Shown here piece by piece: positions 5,799-12,026 of a stretch of DNA of 12,026 nt. The stretch spans positions 1 through 12,026 of the forward strand of contig JAEYNS010000317.1 in NCBI GenBank assembly GCA_023412435.1, given 5' to 3'. Source of the stretch: Actinomycetes bacterium (GTDB taxonomy: Bacteria > Actinomycetota > Actinomycetes > Propionibacteriales > Propionibacteriaceae). The notes under the pieces were generated by a model. The model worked only from the letters and a program-made list of their open reading frames with translations, ran no database searches and was not told the DNA's origin. Position 1 is the stretch's first letter. The number at the start of each line of letters is the position of its first letter. The translations under genes and the position numbers were made by a program.

Positions 5799-6536
5799 TC
5801 AGGCGGCGTCGGTGCGGGTCAGCCGGGCGACCAGGCCGGGGAAGTCGCGGTAGTCCTCGATCGGCCAGAAATCCACGTCGGAGTGGTAGACCTGCTCGTC
5901 ATTGCCGCCCGGGCCGAAGTCGTCGCCGATGAAGGTCACCTCGCCCAGCGGGATGCCTCGCGGGCCGCAGTAGTGCCGCAGCGCGTACAGCTTGTCGAAG
6001 GGACGCGGGACGATGTCGAACGAGCTGGAGCCCCCGACGAACACCGTGTACCCGGAGAAGGCTTCGCACACCTCCTGGTAGAACGCCCTGCGGCGCGAGC
6101 GGTCGGGGTCGAAGGCGAGCTTGTCCTCGATCCGGGCGTCGGTGCCCAGCAGCGCGAAGGTCAGCATCCCGGAGGCGTGGAACTCCACCCCGTCGCCGGC
6201 GAACCGGGTGTAGCCGTGGCGGGCGCGGAGGTCTGCGGTCACCGCGAGGACCTCGGCGCGTGCCGACTCGTCCAGAGGCGGGATGCGGGTGGTTTCGGTC
6301 GTCACCAGGCGGGCCGTCGGCTGGTCCCAGCGGGCGACCTCCATCCCGTAGCTGCCGATGATGTCGATCGGGTGCTGGTTGAGTTGGCGATGGATCCGCT
6401 GGCAGCTGCCGGCCCCGACCACCACCAGCGGGTAGTGCCGACCGAGGCGGTGCAGGGCCTCCGCGTTCGGTGCGCCGAGCGGAGTGCGGTGCTGGGTGAG
6501 GGTGCCGTCCATGTCGAGCGCCACCAGCCTGCGCAT
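5799..6536 (-). CDS. HAD-IIB family hydrolase, phosphomannomutase-like (probable sugar-phosphate phosphatase)
   Basis: This 245-residue protein is a HAD-superfamily phosphatase of the IIB (Cof/PMM) cap class. Motif I is LDMDGTLT (7-14), with nucleophile D8 and acid-base D10. Motif III lysine is in FDKLYALRHY (K182). Motif IV is TFIGDDFGPGGNDE (201-214), close to the GDKTMPGGND motif of eukaryotic-type phosphomannomutases. GGSSSFDIVPRPFDK and SGML also follow PMM. However, the substrate-phosphate arginines of the PMM FRNGML and SPIGR motifs are not conserved (H120 and T132 instead), so hydrolysis of a different sugar phosphate is more likely than mutase activity. The ATG at 6534-6536 has an AGGTGG ribosome-binding site; the frame extends 13 codons further without support. 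It lies behind the SorC regulator gene on the same strand, 114 bp away, suggesting it serves the same pathway. Confidence 0.85.
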   Translation of the reverse strand: MRRLVALDMDGTLTQHRTPLGAPNAEALHRLGRHYPLVVVGAGSCQRIHRQLNQHPIDIIGSYGMEVARWDQPTARLVTTETTRIPPLDESARAEVLAVTADLRARHGYTRFAGDGVEFHASGMLTFALLGTDARIEDKLAFDPDRSRRRAFYQEVCEAFSGYTVFVGGSSSFDIVPRPFDKLYALRHYCGPRGIPLGEVTFIGDDFGPGGNDEQVYHSDVDFWPIEDYRDFPGLVARLTRTDAA

Positions 6537-6578
6537 TTCCCACCTCTCCGGTCCGCAACCTGGGGCGGGCCTCACCTC

Positions 6579-6584
6579 ACGCTA
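6579..6584 (-). promoter_or_regulatory. Candidate -10 element for the HAD gene
   Basis: TAGCGT on the minus strand fits TANNNT and would start transcription near 6572, about 35 nt before the ATG. A hairpin after the regulator gene also suggests that the HAD gene has its own promoter. No clear -35 is seen. Confidence 0.3.
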
Positions 6585-6615
6585 GGGCCCGATCGCCCGG
6601 ACGTTCGGCGCCCCA

Positions 6616-6648
6616 CCGCCGGAATGCTCATCTGAGCGGTGCCGGCGG
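6616..6648 (-). terminator. Hairpin after the SorC regulator gene
   Basis: CCGCCGG (6616-6622) pairs with CCGGCGG (6642-6648), with an inner dyad GCTC/GAGC inside the loop. It begins 2 bp beyond the regulator's stop codon on the minus strand. It may terminate or attenuate transcription into the HAD gene. Confidence 0.5.
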
Positions 6649-6650
6649 CC

Positions 6651-7742
6651 TCAGCGGGCGGACGGGCGCGACCCGGGTCGATCCGACTCCCGGGTGGCCG
6701 TGCGCGGCGCCGCGGCCGGAGGGAGCCGGAGCAGCGCATTGGCCAGCTCGACGTCGACCACCAGGTCGGTCAGCACGCCGGAGCTGCAGACGGCCCGCAC
6801 CGCCCTCGCCTTGACCGGGTCGGCGGCCGCGGCCACCACCCGGTTCACCCGGCGCAACTGGTCGGGGGTGATGGTCAGTGTGTGACGCCAGAGGCGGGAG
6901 TCGACGACGCGGCCGTCCTCGGCGAACAGGTTGCCCTGCACCTCGCCCACGCCCCCCGACTGCAGCACCTGGGCGGTGAACCGCTCCGGCACCTGCGAGT
7001 ACGCGACCGAGATGGGGCGCGGGTGCACCGCACCGATCCCGACCACGGCGATCGTCAGGCGGTTGAAGCCCGCCACCACCGACGCGACTTCGGGCTGGCG
7101 GCGCAGCGCGTTCGCGAGCCGGGCGTCGTCGATGAAGAACGGGGCGGGGATGGCACTCGCGGCGCCGCCCGCCAGGGCGACGGTACGCCGGGTCAGCTCG
7201 GCTGCGGAGTTGTGGGCGTCCCCGGGAAAGCGCCCCGACAACTGCATGATCTCGATCTGCGGCAGATGGTCCAGGTTGTCGAACATGGCGTTCAGGGTCC
7301 GGCCCCAGCCGATCCCCAGCACGTCGCCGTCGCGCAGGGCGTCGCGCAGGTAGGTGCCGGTCGCCCGCCCGACCGCCGCGCGGACGCTCTTCTCGTCGCC
7401 GTACACCTCGACCACGTGGACGTTGACCAGCCCGAGGTGGCTCGCCACCTCGTCCGACAGGCCGGGCAGCGGGGCGCCGCTGTTCAGGGTGATCGACACC
7501 ATCCCCGCCTCGTGCGCCTCGGTCAGCAGCCGGGCAACCTTGAACCGGGACAGGCCCAGGGCGTCGGCGATCTGCACTTTCGAGCGACCCTCGATGTAGA
7601 ACAGCTTGCTGACCTGCATCATCATCCGCCGGTTCGTGGTGAACGCCTGGGACTGCGCCTTCATCTTCGCGTTCCAGCGGGGGCTGTCCGTCGCTGCGCC
7701 GTCGGGAGCGGGTCGATCGCCCGCACCGCTGTCATCGCGCAT
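6651..7742 (-). CDS. SorC/DeoR-type sugar-binding transcriptional regulator
   Basis: The 363-residue length fits the SorC family with extra tails. An N-terminal helix-turn-helix spans about 43-82 (GRSKVQIADALGLSRFKVARL at its core; recognition helix near 65-73). It is followed by the SorC sugar-binding domain (about 90-335), with the hallmark DVLGIGWGRTL segment (140-150), QLSGRFPG (167-174) and GIGAV further on. Family members bind a phosphorylated sugar or polyol and control adjacent uptake and catabolic genes. The first 40 residues and last 25 are low-complexity. ATG at 7740-7742 has AGGAG just upstream at short spacing; M27 is an alternative start. It is divergent from the ABC transporter operon across a 258-bp control region with repeated operator-like sites, so it most likely regulates that operon and itself. 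Confidence 0.9.
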   Translation of the reverse strand: MRDDSGAGDRPAPDGAATDSPRWNAKMKAQSQAFTTNRRMMMQVSKLFYIEGRSKVQIADALGLSRFKVARLLTEAHEAGMVSITLNSGAPLPGLSDEVASHLGLVNVHVVEVYGDEKSVRAAVGRATGTYLRDALRDGDVLGIGWGRTLNAMFDNLDHLPQIEIMQLSGRFPGDAHNSAAELTRRTVALAGGAASAIPAPFFIDDARLANALRRQPEVASVVAGFNRLTIAVVGIGAVHPRPISVAYSQVPERFTAQVLQSGGVGEVQGNLFAEDGRVVDSRLWRHTLTITPDQLRRVNRVVAAAADPVKARAVRAVCSSGVLTDLVVDVELANALLRLPPAAAPRTATRESDRPGSRPSAR

Positions 7743-7802
7743 TGCTCCTGCGACCCCCTTGCCGCTGCCCGCGCCAGCCGGGCGCGTCGTCCAACGCCGC
7801 TC

Positions 7803-7808
7803 AGGATA
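7803..7808 (-). promoter_or_regulatory. Candidate -10 element of the SorC regulator gene
   Basis: TATCCT on the minus strand fits TANNNT and would give a leader of about 55 nt. The first operator-like repeat (7820-7834) lies in its spacer/-35 zone, consistent with autoregulation. The -35 itself is weak. Confidence 0.4.
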
Positions 7809-7819
7809 GCTCTGCCGCC

Positions 7820-7834
7820 GTCGTTATCTAACCG
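7820..7834. repeat. Operator candidate, copy 1 of GTCGTTATCTNNCCG
   Basis: GTCGTTATCTAACCG is one of two 15-bp direct repeats in the control region between the divergent regulator and transporter genes, with 13 fixed positions identical. It covers the upstream part of the predicted regulator promoter. It is inferred to be a SorC-family regulator site. Confidence 0.55.
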
Positions 7835-7839
7835 TTGCT

Positions 7840-7851
7840 GCTCGTATGAGC
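7840..7851. promoter_or_regulatory. Small dyad in the control region
   Basis: GCTC-GTAT-GAGC is a short inverted repeat between the two operator-like direct repeats. It may be an additional protein-binding site, but 4-bp arms can occur by chance. Confidence 0.25.
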
Positions 7852-7870
7852 GCGCAGGCCGCTGTGTGGA

Positions 7871-7898
7871 TTGCGAGCCCGACGAACGGCCTTACGGT
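7871..7898 (+). promoter_or_regulatory. Predicted promoter of the ABC transporter operon
   Basis: TTGCGA (7871-7876) and TACGGT (7893-7898) are separated by 16 nt and fit a vegetative -35 and TANNNT -10. Transcription would begin around 7905, inside the second operator-like repeat, giving a leader of roughly 95 nt. Confidence 0.5.
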
Positions 7899-7913
7899 GT
7901 CGTTATCTGGCCG
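7899..7913. repeat. Operator candidate, copy 2 of GTCGTTATCTNNCCG
   Basis: GTCGTTATCTGGCCG repeats the site at 7820 exactly 79 bp downstream and overlaps the predicted transcription start of the transporter operon. It is bracketed by CGGCC (7887-7891) and GGCCG (7909-7913). A repressor bound here would block initiation. Confidence 0.55.
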
Positions 7914-7990
7914 GGACGAGGAGTAACCCGCACCGGCAGATGTGGGCAAGGACGCCGGCCGAGGTGTGGGATCCGGTGCGTGAGTGAAGT

Positions 7991-7994
7991 GGAG
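7991..7994 (+). promoter_or_regulatory. Ribosome-binding site deciding a TTG start
   Basis: GGAG (within AGTGGAG) lies 6 nt before the TTG at 8001. It supports this rare start codon for the ABC ATPase, since no ATG occurs until well inside the nucleotide-binding domain. Confidence 0.7.
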
Positions 7995-8000
7995 TAACAG

Positions 8001-9137
8001 TTGAGCATCAACATCCGGATCAGGGACGCCGTCAAGCGGTACGGCGACACCACGATCATTCCCGGGCTCTCGCTCGATATCCGGGCCGGGGAGTTCTTCA
8101 CGATGCTGGGCCCGTCCGGCTGCGGCAAGACCACGATGCTCCGCATGATCGCCGGCTTCAACACCATCGAGGGCGGTGACTTCTACTTCAACGAGACCCG
8201 GATCAACGACGTCGAGCCGTCCAAGCGGCGGATCGGGATGGTCTTCCAGAACTACGCGATCTTCCCGCATCTGACGGTGCGCAAGAACGTCGAGTTCGGC
8301 CTGCGCAACATGGACTTCCCGCGCAAGCAGATCGCCGCCAAGGCCCAGGAGTACATCGAGCTCGTCCAGATCGAGCGGTGGGCCGACCAGATGCCCGACC
8401 GGCTCTCCGGCGGCCAGCAGCAACGCGTCGCGCTTGCCAGAGCCCTGGTGACCAACCCCGACGTGCTGTTGATGGACGAGCCGCTGTCCAACCTCGACGC
8501 CAAGCTGCGGGTTGAGATGCGCGAGGTGATCCGGCAGATCCAGCGCGAGGTGGGGACCACCACTGTCTACGTCACCCATGACCAGGAGGAGGCCATGGCG
8601 GTCTCGGACCGGATCGCGGTGATGAAGGACGGCGTCATCCAGCAACTGGGAAGCCCGCCCGAGCTGTACCACCGACCGGCGAACCTGTTCGTCGCCACCT
8701 TCATCGGCCGCTCGAACGTGATCGACGGCACTGTCGTGGTGCGCGGGGGGCGCGGCTACCTGCAACTCGTGGGTGCCGAGTTCGAGATCCCCCGCCTGAC
8801 CGAGGTTCCGGACGACGGCAGTGCGGTCAAGGCGGCAGTCCGGCCCGAACAGTTCGTCCTGCAGCCGAAGTCGGTGCTCGGCATCCCGGCCGTGGTCGAC
8901 CACAGCGTCTTCCTCGGCCTCAACACCCACTACTTCGCCCGGCTCGCCGACGGCACCAGCGTGGAGGTGGTGCAGGAGTCCGAGATCGAGGAACTGCTCG
9001 CACCCGGCACTGAGATCCACCTCGGCCTGAAGGTGCACAAGGTGAACATCTTCACCGCCGACGGCTCCCGGAACCTGCTCACCTGGAACCAGGACGATTC
9101 CCGCAGGGAAGCAGTCACCGCGGCGGTGGCCCCATGA
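8001..9137 (+). CDS. ABC transporter ATP-binding protein (AfuC/FbpC/PotA-like importer)
   Basis: This 378-residue ATPase energises import by the permease encoded next to it. All nucleotide-binding motifs are intact: Walker A GPSGCGKTT (37-45), Q-loop Q83 in VFQNYAIFPH, signature LSGGQQQR (135-142), Walker B VLLMDE (155-160), D-loop SNLD and switch histidine H193 in VTHDQEEAM. A C-terminal TOBE-type regulatory domain follows from about 240 (RPEQFVL, then HKVNIFTADGSRNLLTW near the end), as in MalK, PotA and FbpC importers. The start is TTG with a good ribosome-binding site. The gene is first in the operon and overlaps the permease gene by ATGA (9134-9137), implying coupled translation and equal stoichiometry. 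Motifs alone do not define the substrate. Confidence 0.95.
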   Translation: MSINIRIRDAVKRYGDTTIIPGLSLDIRAGEFFTMLGPSGCGKTTMLRMIAGFNTIEGGDFYFNETRINDVEPSKRRIGMVFQNYAIFPHLTVRKNVEFGLRNMDFPRKQIAAKAQEYIELVQIERWADQMPDRLSGGQQQRVALARALVTNPDVLLMDEPLSNLDAKLRVEMREVIRQIQREVGTTTVYVTHDQEEAMAVSDRIAVMKDGVIQQLGSPPELYHRPANLFVATFIGRSNVIDGTVVVRGGRGYLQLVGAEFEIPRLTEVPDDGSAVKAAVRPEQFVLQPKSVLGIPAVVDHSVFLGLNTHYFARLADGTSVEVVQESEIEELLAPGTEIHLGLKVHKVNIFTADGSRNLLTWNQDDSRREAVTAAVAP

Positions 9138-10810
9138 CATTGCTCAGCGCGCCGGCCCCTGCGGCGACCCGGCAGCGGCAGGCGAAGCGTCCGGACATCT
9201 GGATGCTGGTCACGCTCGGGCTCCTGCTGTTGTTCGGGGTCTTCCTCGTCTACCCGTTGTGGGAGGTGTTGAAGGAGTCGGTGGTCGACGGTGAGGTCGG
9301 GTTCACCCTCGCCCACTTCGAGAAGTTCTTCTCGCGGAACTACTACTTCGGCACGATCCGCAACAGCTTCCTGGTCAGCATCGCCGTCACCGTCGCCTCG
9401 CTGGCGATCGGCGTGCCGTTCTCGTACTTCTACACGTACTACAACCTCAAGGGCTCCAAGTACCTGTTCATCGGCGCCGTGCTGTCCTGCATGTCGGCAC
9501 CCTTCATCGGCGCCTACGCCTGGATCCTGCTGATGGGTCGCAACGGCCTGGTCACCACGCTGCTGCCGTTCGAGGCCAGCATCTACGGCTTCGGCGGGAT
9601 CGTGTTCGTGCTGAGCCTGAAGCTCTTCCCGTTGGTGTCGGTCTACATGAACGGAGCCTTCAAGGGCATCGACACCTCTCTGCTCGAGGCCGCCTCGCTG
9701 ATGGGCAGCACGGGCCTGAAGCGGGTCTGGCAGGTCATCATCAAGCTGACCATGCCGACGGTCCTGGCAGCCTCCCTGCTGGTGTTCATGCGGGCCTTCG
9801 CCGACTTCGGGACCCCGCTGCTGATCGGGGAGGGGTTCCGCACCTTCACCGTCGAGATCTACAACCAGTACCTGGGTGAGACCGGCCAGAACCACAACTT
9901 CGCAGCCGCGATCGGCGTGATCGGCGTCGTGGTCACCGCCGCGGTCTTCCTGCTGCAGAAGTACGCGACCAGCCACTTCAACTTCTCCATCAAGACCAGC
10001 CGCCCGGTGGACAAGAAGAACCCGCGCGGGCTCGGCGGCGCACTGATGTACCTCTACATGTACGGACTGGTGGGACTGGCGTTCCTGCCGCAGCTCTACA
10101 TCATCTACCTGTCGTTCCGGAACAGCAGTTCGGCGATGTTCCTGCCCGGCTACTCCCTGGACAACTACCGGCTGGCCTCGACCCGCCTGTTGGGCCGCTC
10201 GATCTGGAACACGCTGTACTTCGGCGGCGTCTCGCTGGCGATCATCATCGTGTTGTCGATCCTGATCGCCTACCTGGTGGTGCGGCGGTCCAGCTTCGCC
10301 AACAACTTCATCGACACCTTGTCCATGATCCCCTACATCCTGCCGGGCGCCGTGATCGGCATCGGCCTGGTGCTCGCCTTCAACGGCGGCCCGCTGGCGC
10401 TGACCGGCTCGGCGGCGATCCTGATCATCGCCCTGGTGATCCGGCGCATGCCGTACACCATCAGATCGGCGACCGCGACGTTGATGCACCTGCCGCTCTC
10501 CACCGAGGAGGCCGCCCGCAGCCTGGGCGCGTCCAAGCTGAAGACCTTCTTCACCGTGACGACGCCGATGATGGCGGCCGGCATCACCTCGGGGGCGATC
10601 CTCAGCTTCGTGGCGATCGTGACCGAGATGTCGAGCGCGATCATCCTCTACAACAACAAGACGATCACGCTGACGATGTCGGCCTACGTGGCGATCTCAC
10701 GAGGCAACTACGGGCTGGCCTGCGCCTTCTCCGCGATCCTCACCGTGCTCACCGGCGCGATCCTCTTCGCCTACCTCAAGATCACCCGCGACGAGGACAT
10801 CAAGATGTGA
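9134..10810 (+). CDS. Fused ABC permease with two BPD_transp_1 domains (AfuB/FbpB-like)
   Basis: This 558-residue protein contains both transmembrane halves of a binding-protein-dependent importer in one chain, as in AfuB, FbpB and 2-aminoethylphosphonate permeases. About twelve hydrophobic helices are visible, beginning with 22-43. Each half carries the cytoplasmic coupling motif that docks to the ATPase: EAASLMGSTGLKRVWQVIIK (185-204) in the first and EAARSLGASKLKTFFTVTTP (459-478) in the second. A hydrophilic linker around 285-300 (KTSRPVDKKNPRG) separates the halves, and the second half begins with a new helix at about 303. The start overlaps the ATPase stop codon as ATGA. It needs only one ATPase homodimer and the binding protein encoded downstream to form a complete importer. 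No residue visible here reveals the substrate. Confidence 0.93.
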   Translation: MTLLSAPAPAATRQRQAKRPDIWMLVTLGLLLLFGVFLVYPLWEVLKESVVDGEVGFTLAHFEKFFSRNYYFGTIRNSFLVSIAVTVASLAIGVPFSYFYTYYNLKGSKYLFIGAVLSCMSAPFIGAYAWILLMGRNGLVTTLLPFEASIYGFGGIVFVLSLKLFPLVSVYMNGAFKGIDTSLLEAASLMGSTGLKRVWQVIIKLTMPTVLAASLLVFMRAFADFGTPLLIGEGFRTFTVEIYNQYLGETGQNHNFAAAIGVIGVVVTAAVFLLQKYATSHFNFSIKTSRPVDKKNPRGLGGALMYLYMYGLVGLAFLPQLYIIYLSFRNSSSAMFLPGYSLDNYRLASTRLLGRSIWNTLYFGGVSLAIIIVLSILIAYLVVRRSSFANNFIDTLSMIPYILPGAVIGIGLVLAFNGGPLALTGSAAILIIALVIRRMPYTIRSATATLMHLPLSTEEAARSLGASKLKTFFTVTTPMMAAGITSGAILSFVAIVTEMSSAIILYNNKTITLTMSAYVAISRGNYGLACAFSAILTVLTGAILFAYLKITRDEDIKM

Positions 10811-10894
10811 CGCCCGGCGGGCCCCTCCGCCCGGCGCGTGGAACCGCAAGACCGACCGACACCCGCACTCATCAACGAAGAGGAGAAACACACC

Positions 10895-11968
10895 GTGAAG
10901 ATCAAGAAGCTCGCAGCCCTCGGCATCGCGCTGGTGGCGAGCCTTTCCCTGGCCGCCTGCAGTGGCGCGGCCGAGCCGAGCGCTGCACCCGGCGGCGAGG
11001 CCAGCCCGGACGCCCCGGAGAACCTGAACCTGGTGCTGTACTCCAGCATGACCGAGAACGACCTCACCGTGCTGACCGACCTGCTCGGTGAGGCCATCCC
11101 CGGCATCGAGGTGGAGATCGTGAACGGTTCCGGCGGCGAGCTGACCACCCGGATCGCGTCCGAGGCGGGCAACCCGCAGGGCGACATGATGTGGGGCGCA
11201 CTCGACACCGCCGACGGCGACAAGCACTCCGCGCTGTTCGAGCACTGGCTGTCCGACCACGAGGACCAGGTGCAGCCGGCGTACAGGTCCCCGAACGGCT
11301 TCTACAACGTCGACCACCTCTCGACCGTGGCGCTGGCCGTGAACAAGACCCTCGCCGCCGAACTGGGCATCGAGATCAAGGGCTACGAGGATCTGCTGAA
11401 CCCGGCCCTGAAGGGCAAGCTGATCATGGCCGATCCGACCTCGTCGTCGTCGGCGTGGAACAACATCAGCAACATCATGGCGGTGTACGGCTACGACTCC
11501 GACGAGTCCTGGGCCTACATCCGTGGCCTGCTCGAGAACGGCCTGGTGATCGCCGGCTCGTCGTCGGCGGCCTTCAAGAGCGTCGAGGACGGCGAGTACG
11601 TGGCCGGCCTCACCTACGAGGACGGGATCGCCTCGCTGATCAAGAGCGGCGCGCAGAACCTCGAGCTGGTCTACCCGGAGGAGGGCACGTCTGCCTCCGC
11701 CTTCGGCACCGCGGTGATCCAGGGCGCCCCGAACGCGCCGCTGGCCAAGAAGGTCATCAACTACATCATGAGCCCGGAGGGCCAGGTGGCCTTCGGTGAG
11801 GCGGTCGGCACCGTCCGGATGACCACCTCGTCCCCGGTCAACTCCGAGTTCCTGCCGTCGAGCGACTCCATCAAGTGGGTCGAGCGCGACGTGGCGTGGC
11901 TGACCGAGAACCGCGAGGCCGTCGTCGAGAAGTGGACCGAGCTCTACACCGAGATCCACGGCGCCTGA
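10895..11968 (+). CDS. Extracellular solute-binding lipoprotein (AfuA/FbpA/AEP-binding class)
   Basis: This 357-residue protein is the substrate receptor of the importer. It begins with a basic lipoprotein signal peptide (KIKKLAALGIALVASLSLAA) and lipobox LAAC, so Cys22 would be lipidated and the protein anchored outside the membrane. The mature part has the pattern of iron/phosphonate/sugar-phosphate type binding proteins: LVLYSSMTENDL (46-57), a possible anion-binding GSGGEL (78-83), GDMMWGAL (96-103), NPALKGKLIMADPTSSSSAW (169-188), LTYEDGIASLIKSGA (239-253) and YPEEGTSASAFGTA (260-273). The adjacent tyrosine pair of ferric-binding proteins is absent. The GTG at 10895 is chosen because AGGAG lies 9 nt upstream and the signal peptide then begins correctly; an ATG-like frame from 10838 would add a charged tail before the signal. 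It follows the permease by 84 bp. Confidence 0.92.
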   Translation: MKIKKLAALGIALVASLSLAACSGAAEPSAAPGGEASPDAPENLNLVLYSSMTENDLTVLTDLLGEAIPGIEVEIVNGSGGELTTRIASEAGNPQGDMMWGALDTADGDKHSALFEHWLSDHEDQVQPAYRSPNGFYNVDHLSTVALAVNKTLAAELGIEIKGYEDLLNPALKGKLIMADPTSSSSAWNNISNIMAVYGYDSDESWAYIRGLLENGLVIAGSSSAAFKSVEDGEYVAGLTYEDGIASLIKSGAQNLELVYPEEGTSASAFGTAVIQGAPNAPLAKKVINYIMSPEGQVAFGEAVGTVRMTTSSPVNSEFLPSSDSIKWVERDVAWLTENREAVVEKWTELYTEIHGA

Positions 11969-11971
11969 CGC

Positions 11972-11993
11972 CCTGCCGGTGACCCCCGGCAGG
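11972..11993 (+). terminator. Hairpin directly after the binding-protein gene
   Basis: CCTGCCGG (11972-11979) pairs with CCGGCAGG (11986-11993) around a 6-nt loop, 3 bp after the stop codon. It could stabilise or end the transcript. It shares bases with the larger stem that follows, so the two cannot form together. Confidence 0.5.
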
Positions 11994-12024
11994 TGACGCC
12001 AACCTCCCACGTCACCTGTCGGGG
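11984..12024 (+). terminator. Long alternative hairpin after the transporter operon
   Basis: Bases 11984-11998 pair with 12010-12024 in a 15-bp stem (one G-U pair; core CAGGTGACG/CGTCACCTG) around an 11-nt loop. It is likely the main terminator or a transcript-stabilising element. The window ends at its foot, so a U-tract cannot be judged. Confidence 0.55.
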
Positions 12025-12026
12025 CC

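Noticed and set aside
6639..7997. 452-codon plus-strand frame opposite the SorC regulator
   Set aside because: Antisense shadow rich in His, Gln, Arg and Gly; it runs through the divergent promoter region.
7824..9140. 438-codon minus-strand frame opposite the ABC ATPase
   Set aside because: Codon-aligned antisense shadow produced by GC3 bias; the plus strand encodes an ATPase with all motifs intact.
8930..10489. 519-codon minus-strand frame opposite the permease
   Set aside because: His/Gln/Asp/Arg-rich composition typical of antisense translation of a membrane protein; no family resemblance.
10811..10836. Direct repeat CGCCCGGCG (10811, 10828) and a short GGCGG/CCGCC dyad between permease and binding-protein genes
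   Set aside because: Arms are short and purely G/C in a GC-rich spacer, so chance is a sufficient explanation.
10697..12010. 437-codon minus-strand frame opposite the binding-protein gene
   Set aside because: Antisense shadow with no recognisable domain; the plus strand has a signal peptide, lipobox and binding-protein pattern.
1..12026. CRISPR array, insertion sequence, toxin-antitoxin or antiphage system
   Set aside because: No regularly spaced repeats, transposase motifs, paired small toxin/antitoxin genes or known defence domains were found. The nucleotidyltransferase lacks a HEPN or other partner.

Overview
The window is about 12 kb of GC-rich chromosomal DNA, most consistent with a high-GC actinobacterium. 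Evidence: strong GC bias at third codon positions, frequent GTG and TTG starts, a tRNA gene without a complete encoded CCA, DUF3618 and Phage_holin_3_6 family genes, and a promoter matching the actinobacterial SigF/SigB-type stress consensus. The genus cannot be fixed from the sequence. A Propionibacteriaceae-like genome is only an impression.

Left part (1-3471). The end of an unrecognised gene is followed by a 307-bp gap and a tRNA-Ala(CGC) gene with its own terminator. A small GNAT acetyltransferase on the plus strand converges on a minus-strand pair: a nucleotidyltransferase-domain protein and a LysE-family exporter. A second minus-strand GNAT (RimJ/RimL-like) follows, then a strong hairpin. 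This looks like ordinary housekeeping and accessory content.

Middle part (3493-5627). Three minus-strand genes encode membrane or envelope proteins: an unrecognised one-TM protein, a Phage_holin_3_6/DUF1469-type two-TM protein, and a DUF3618 protein with a helical LEA-like tail. Each consecutive pair overlaps by ATGA, so they are probably translationally coupled. A near-perfect SigF/SigB-type promoter (GTTT-N15-GGGTA) lies 66-91 bp upstream of the first start codon, suggesting a stress-induced envelope operon.

Right part (5739-12026). A coherent transport locus: a minus-strand SorC-family sugar-responsive regulator and, behind it, a minus-strand HAD-IIB phosphatase related to phosphomannomutase. 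Divergent from the regulator are an ABC ATPase, a fused 12-TM-type permease and a lipoprotein substrate-binding protein, in the AfuABC/FbpABC/2-aminoethylphosphonate transporter class. The shared 258-bp control region holds two direct copies of GTCGTTATCTNNCCG, one over each predicted promoter, which are good operator candidates. SorC proteins sense phosphorylated sugars, HAD-IIB enzymes dephosphorylate sugar phosphates, and AfuABC is known to import sugar phosphates. The best hypothesis is therefore a regulated uptake and dephosphorylation system for a phosphorylated carbohydrate or polyol. The substrate-binding protein lacks the tandem tyrosines of classical ferric-binding proteins. The window ends just after the binding-protein gene, in two mutually exclusive RNA hairpins, so the locus may continue.
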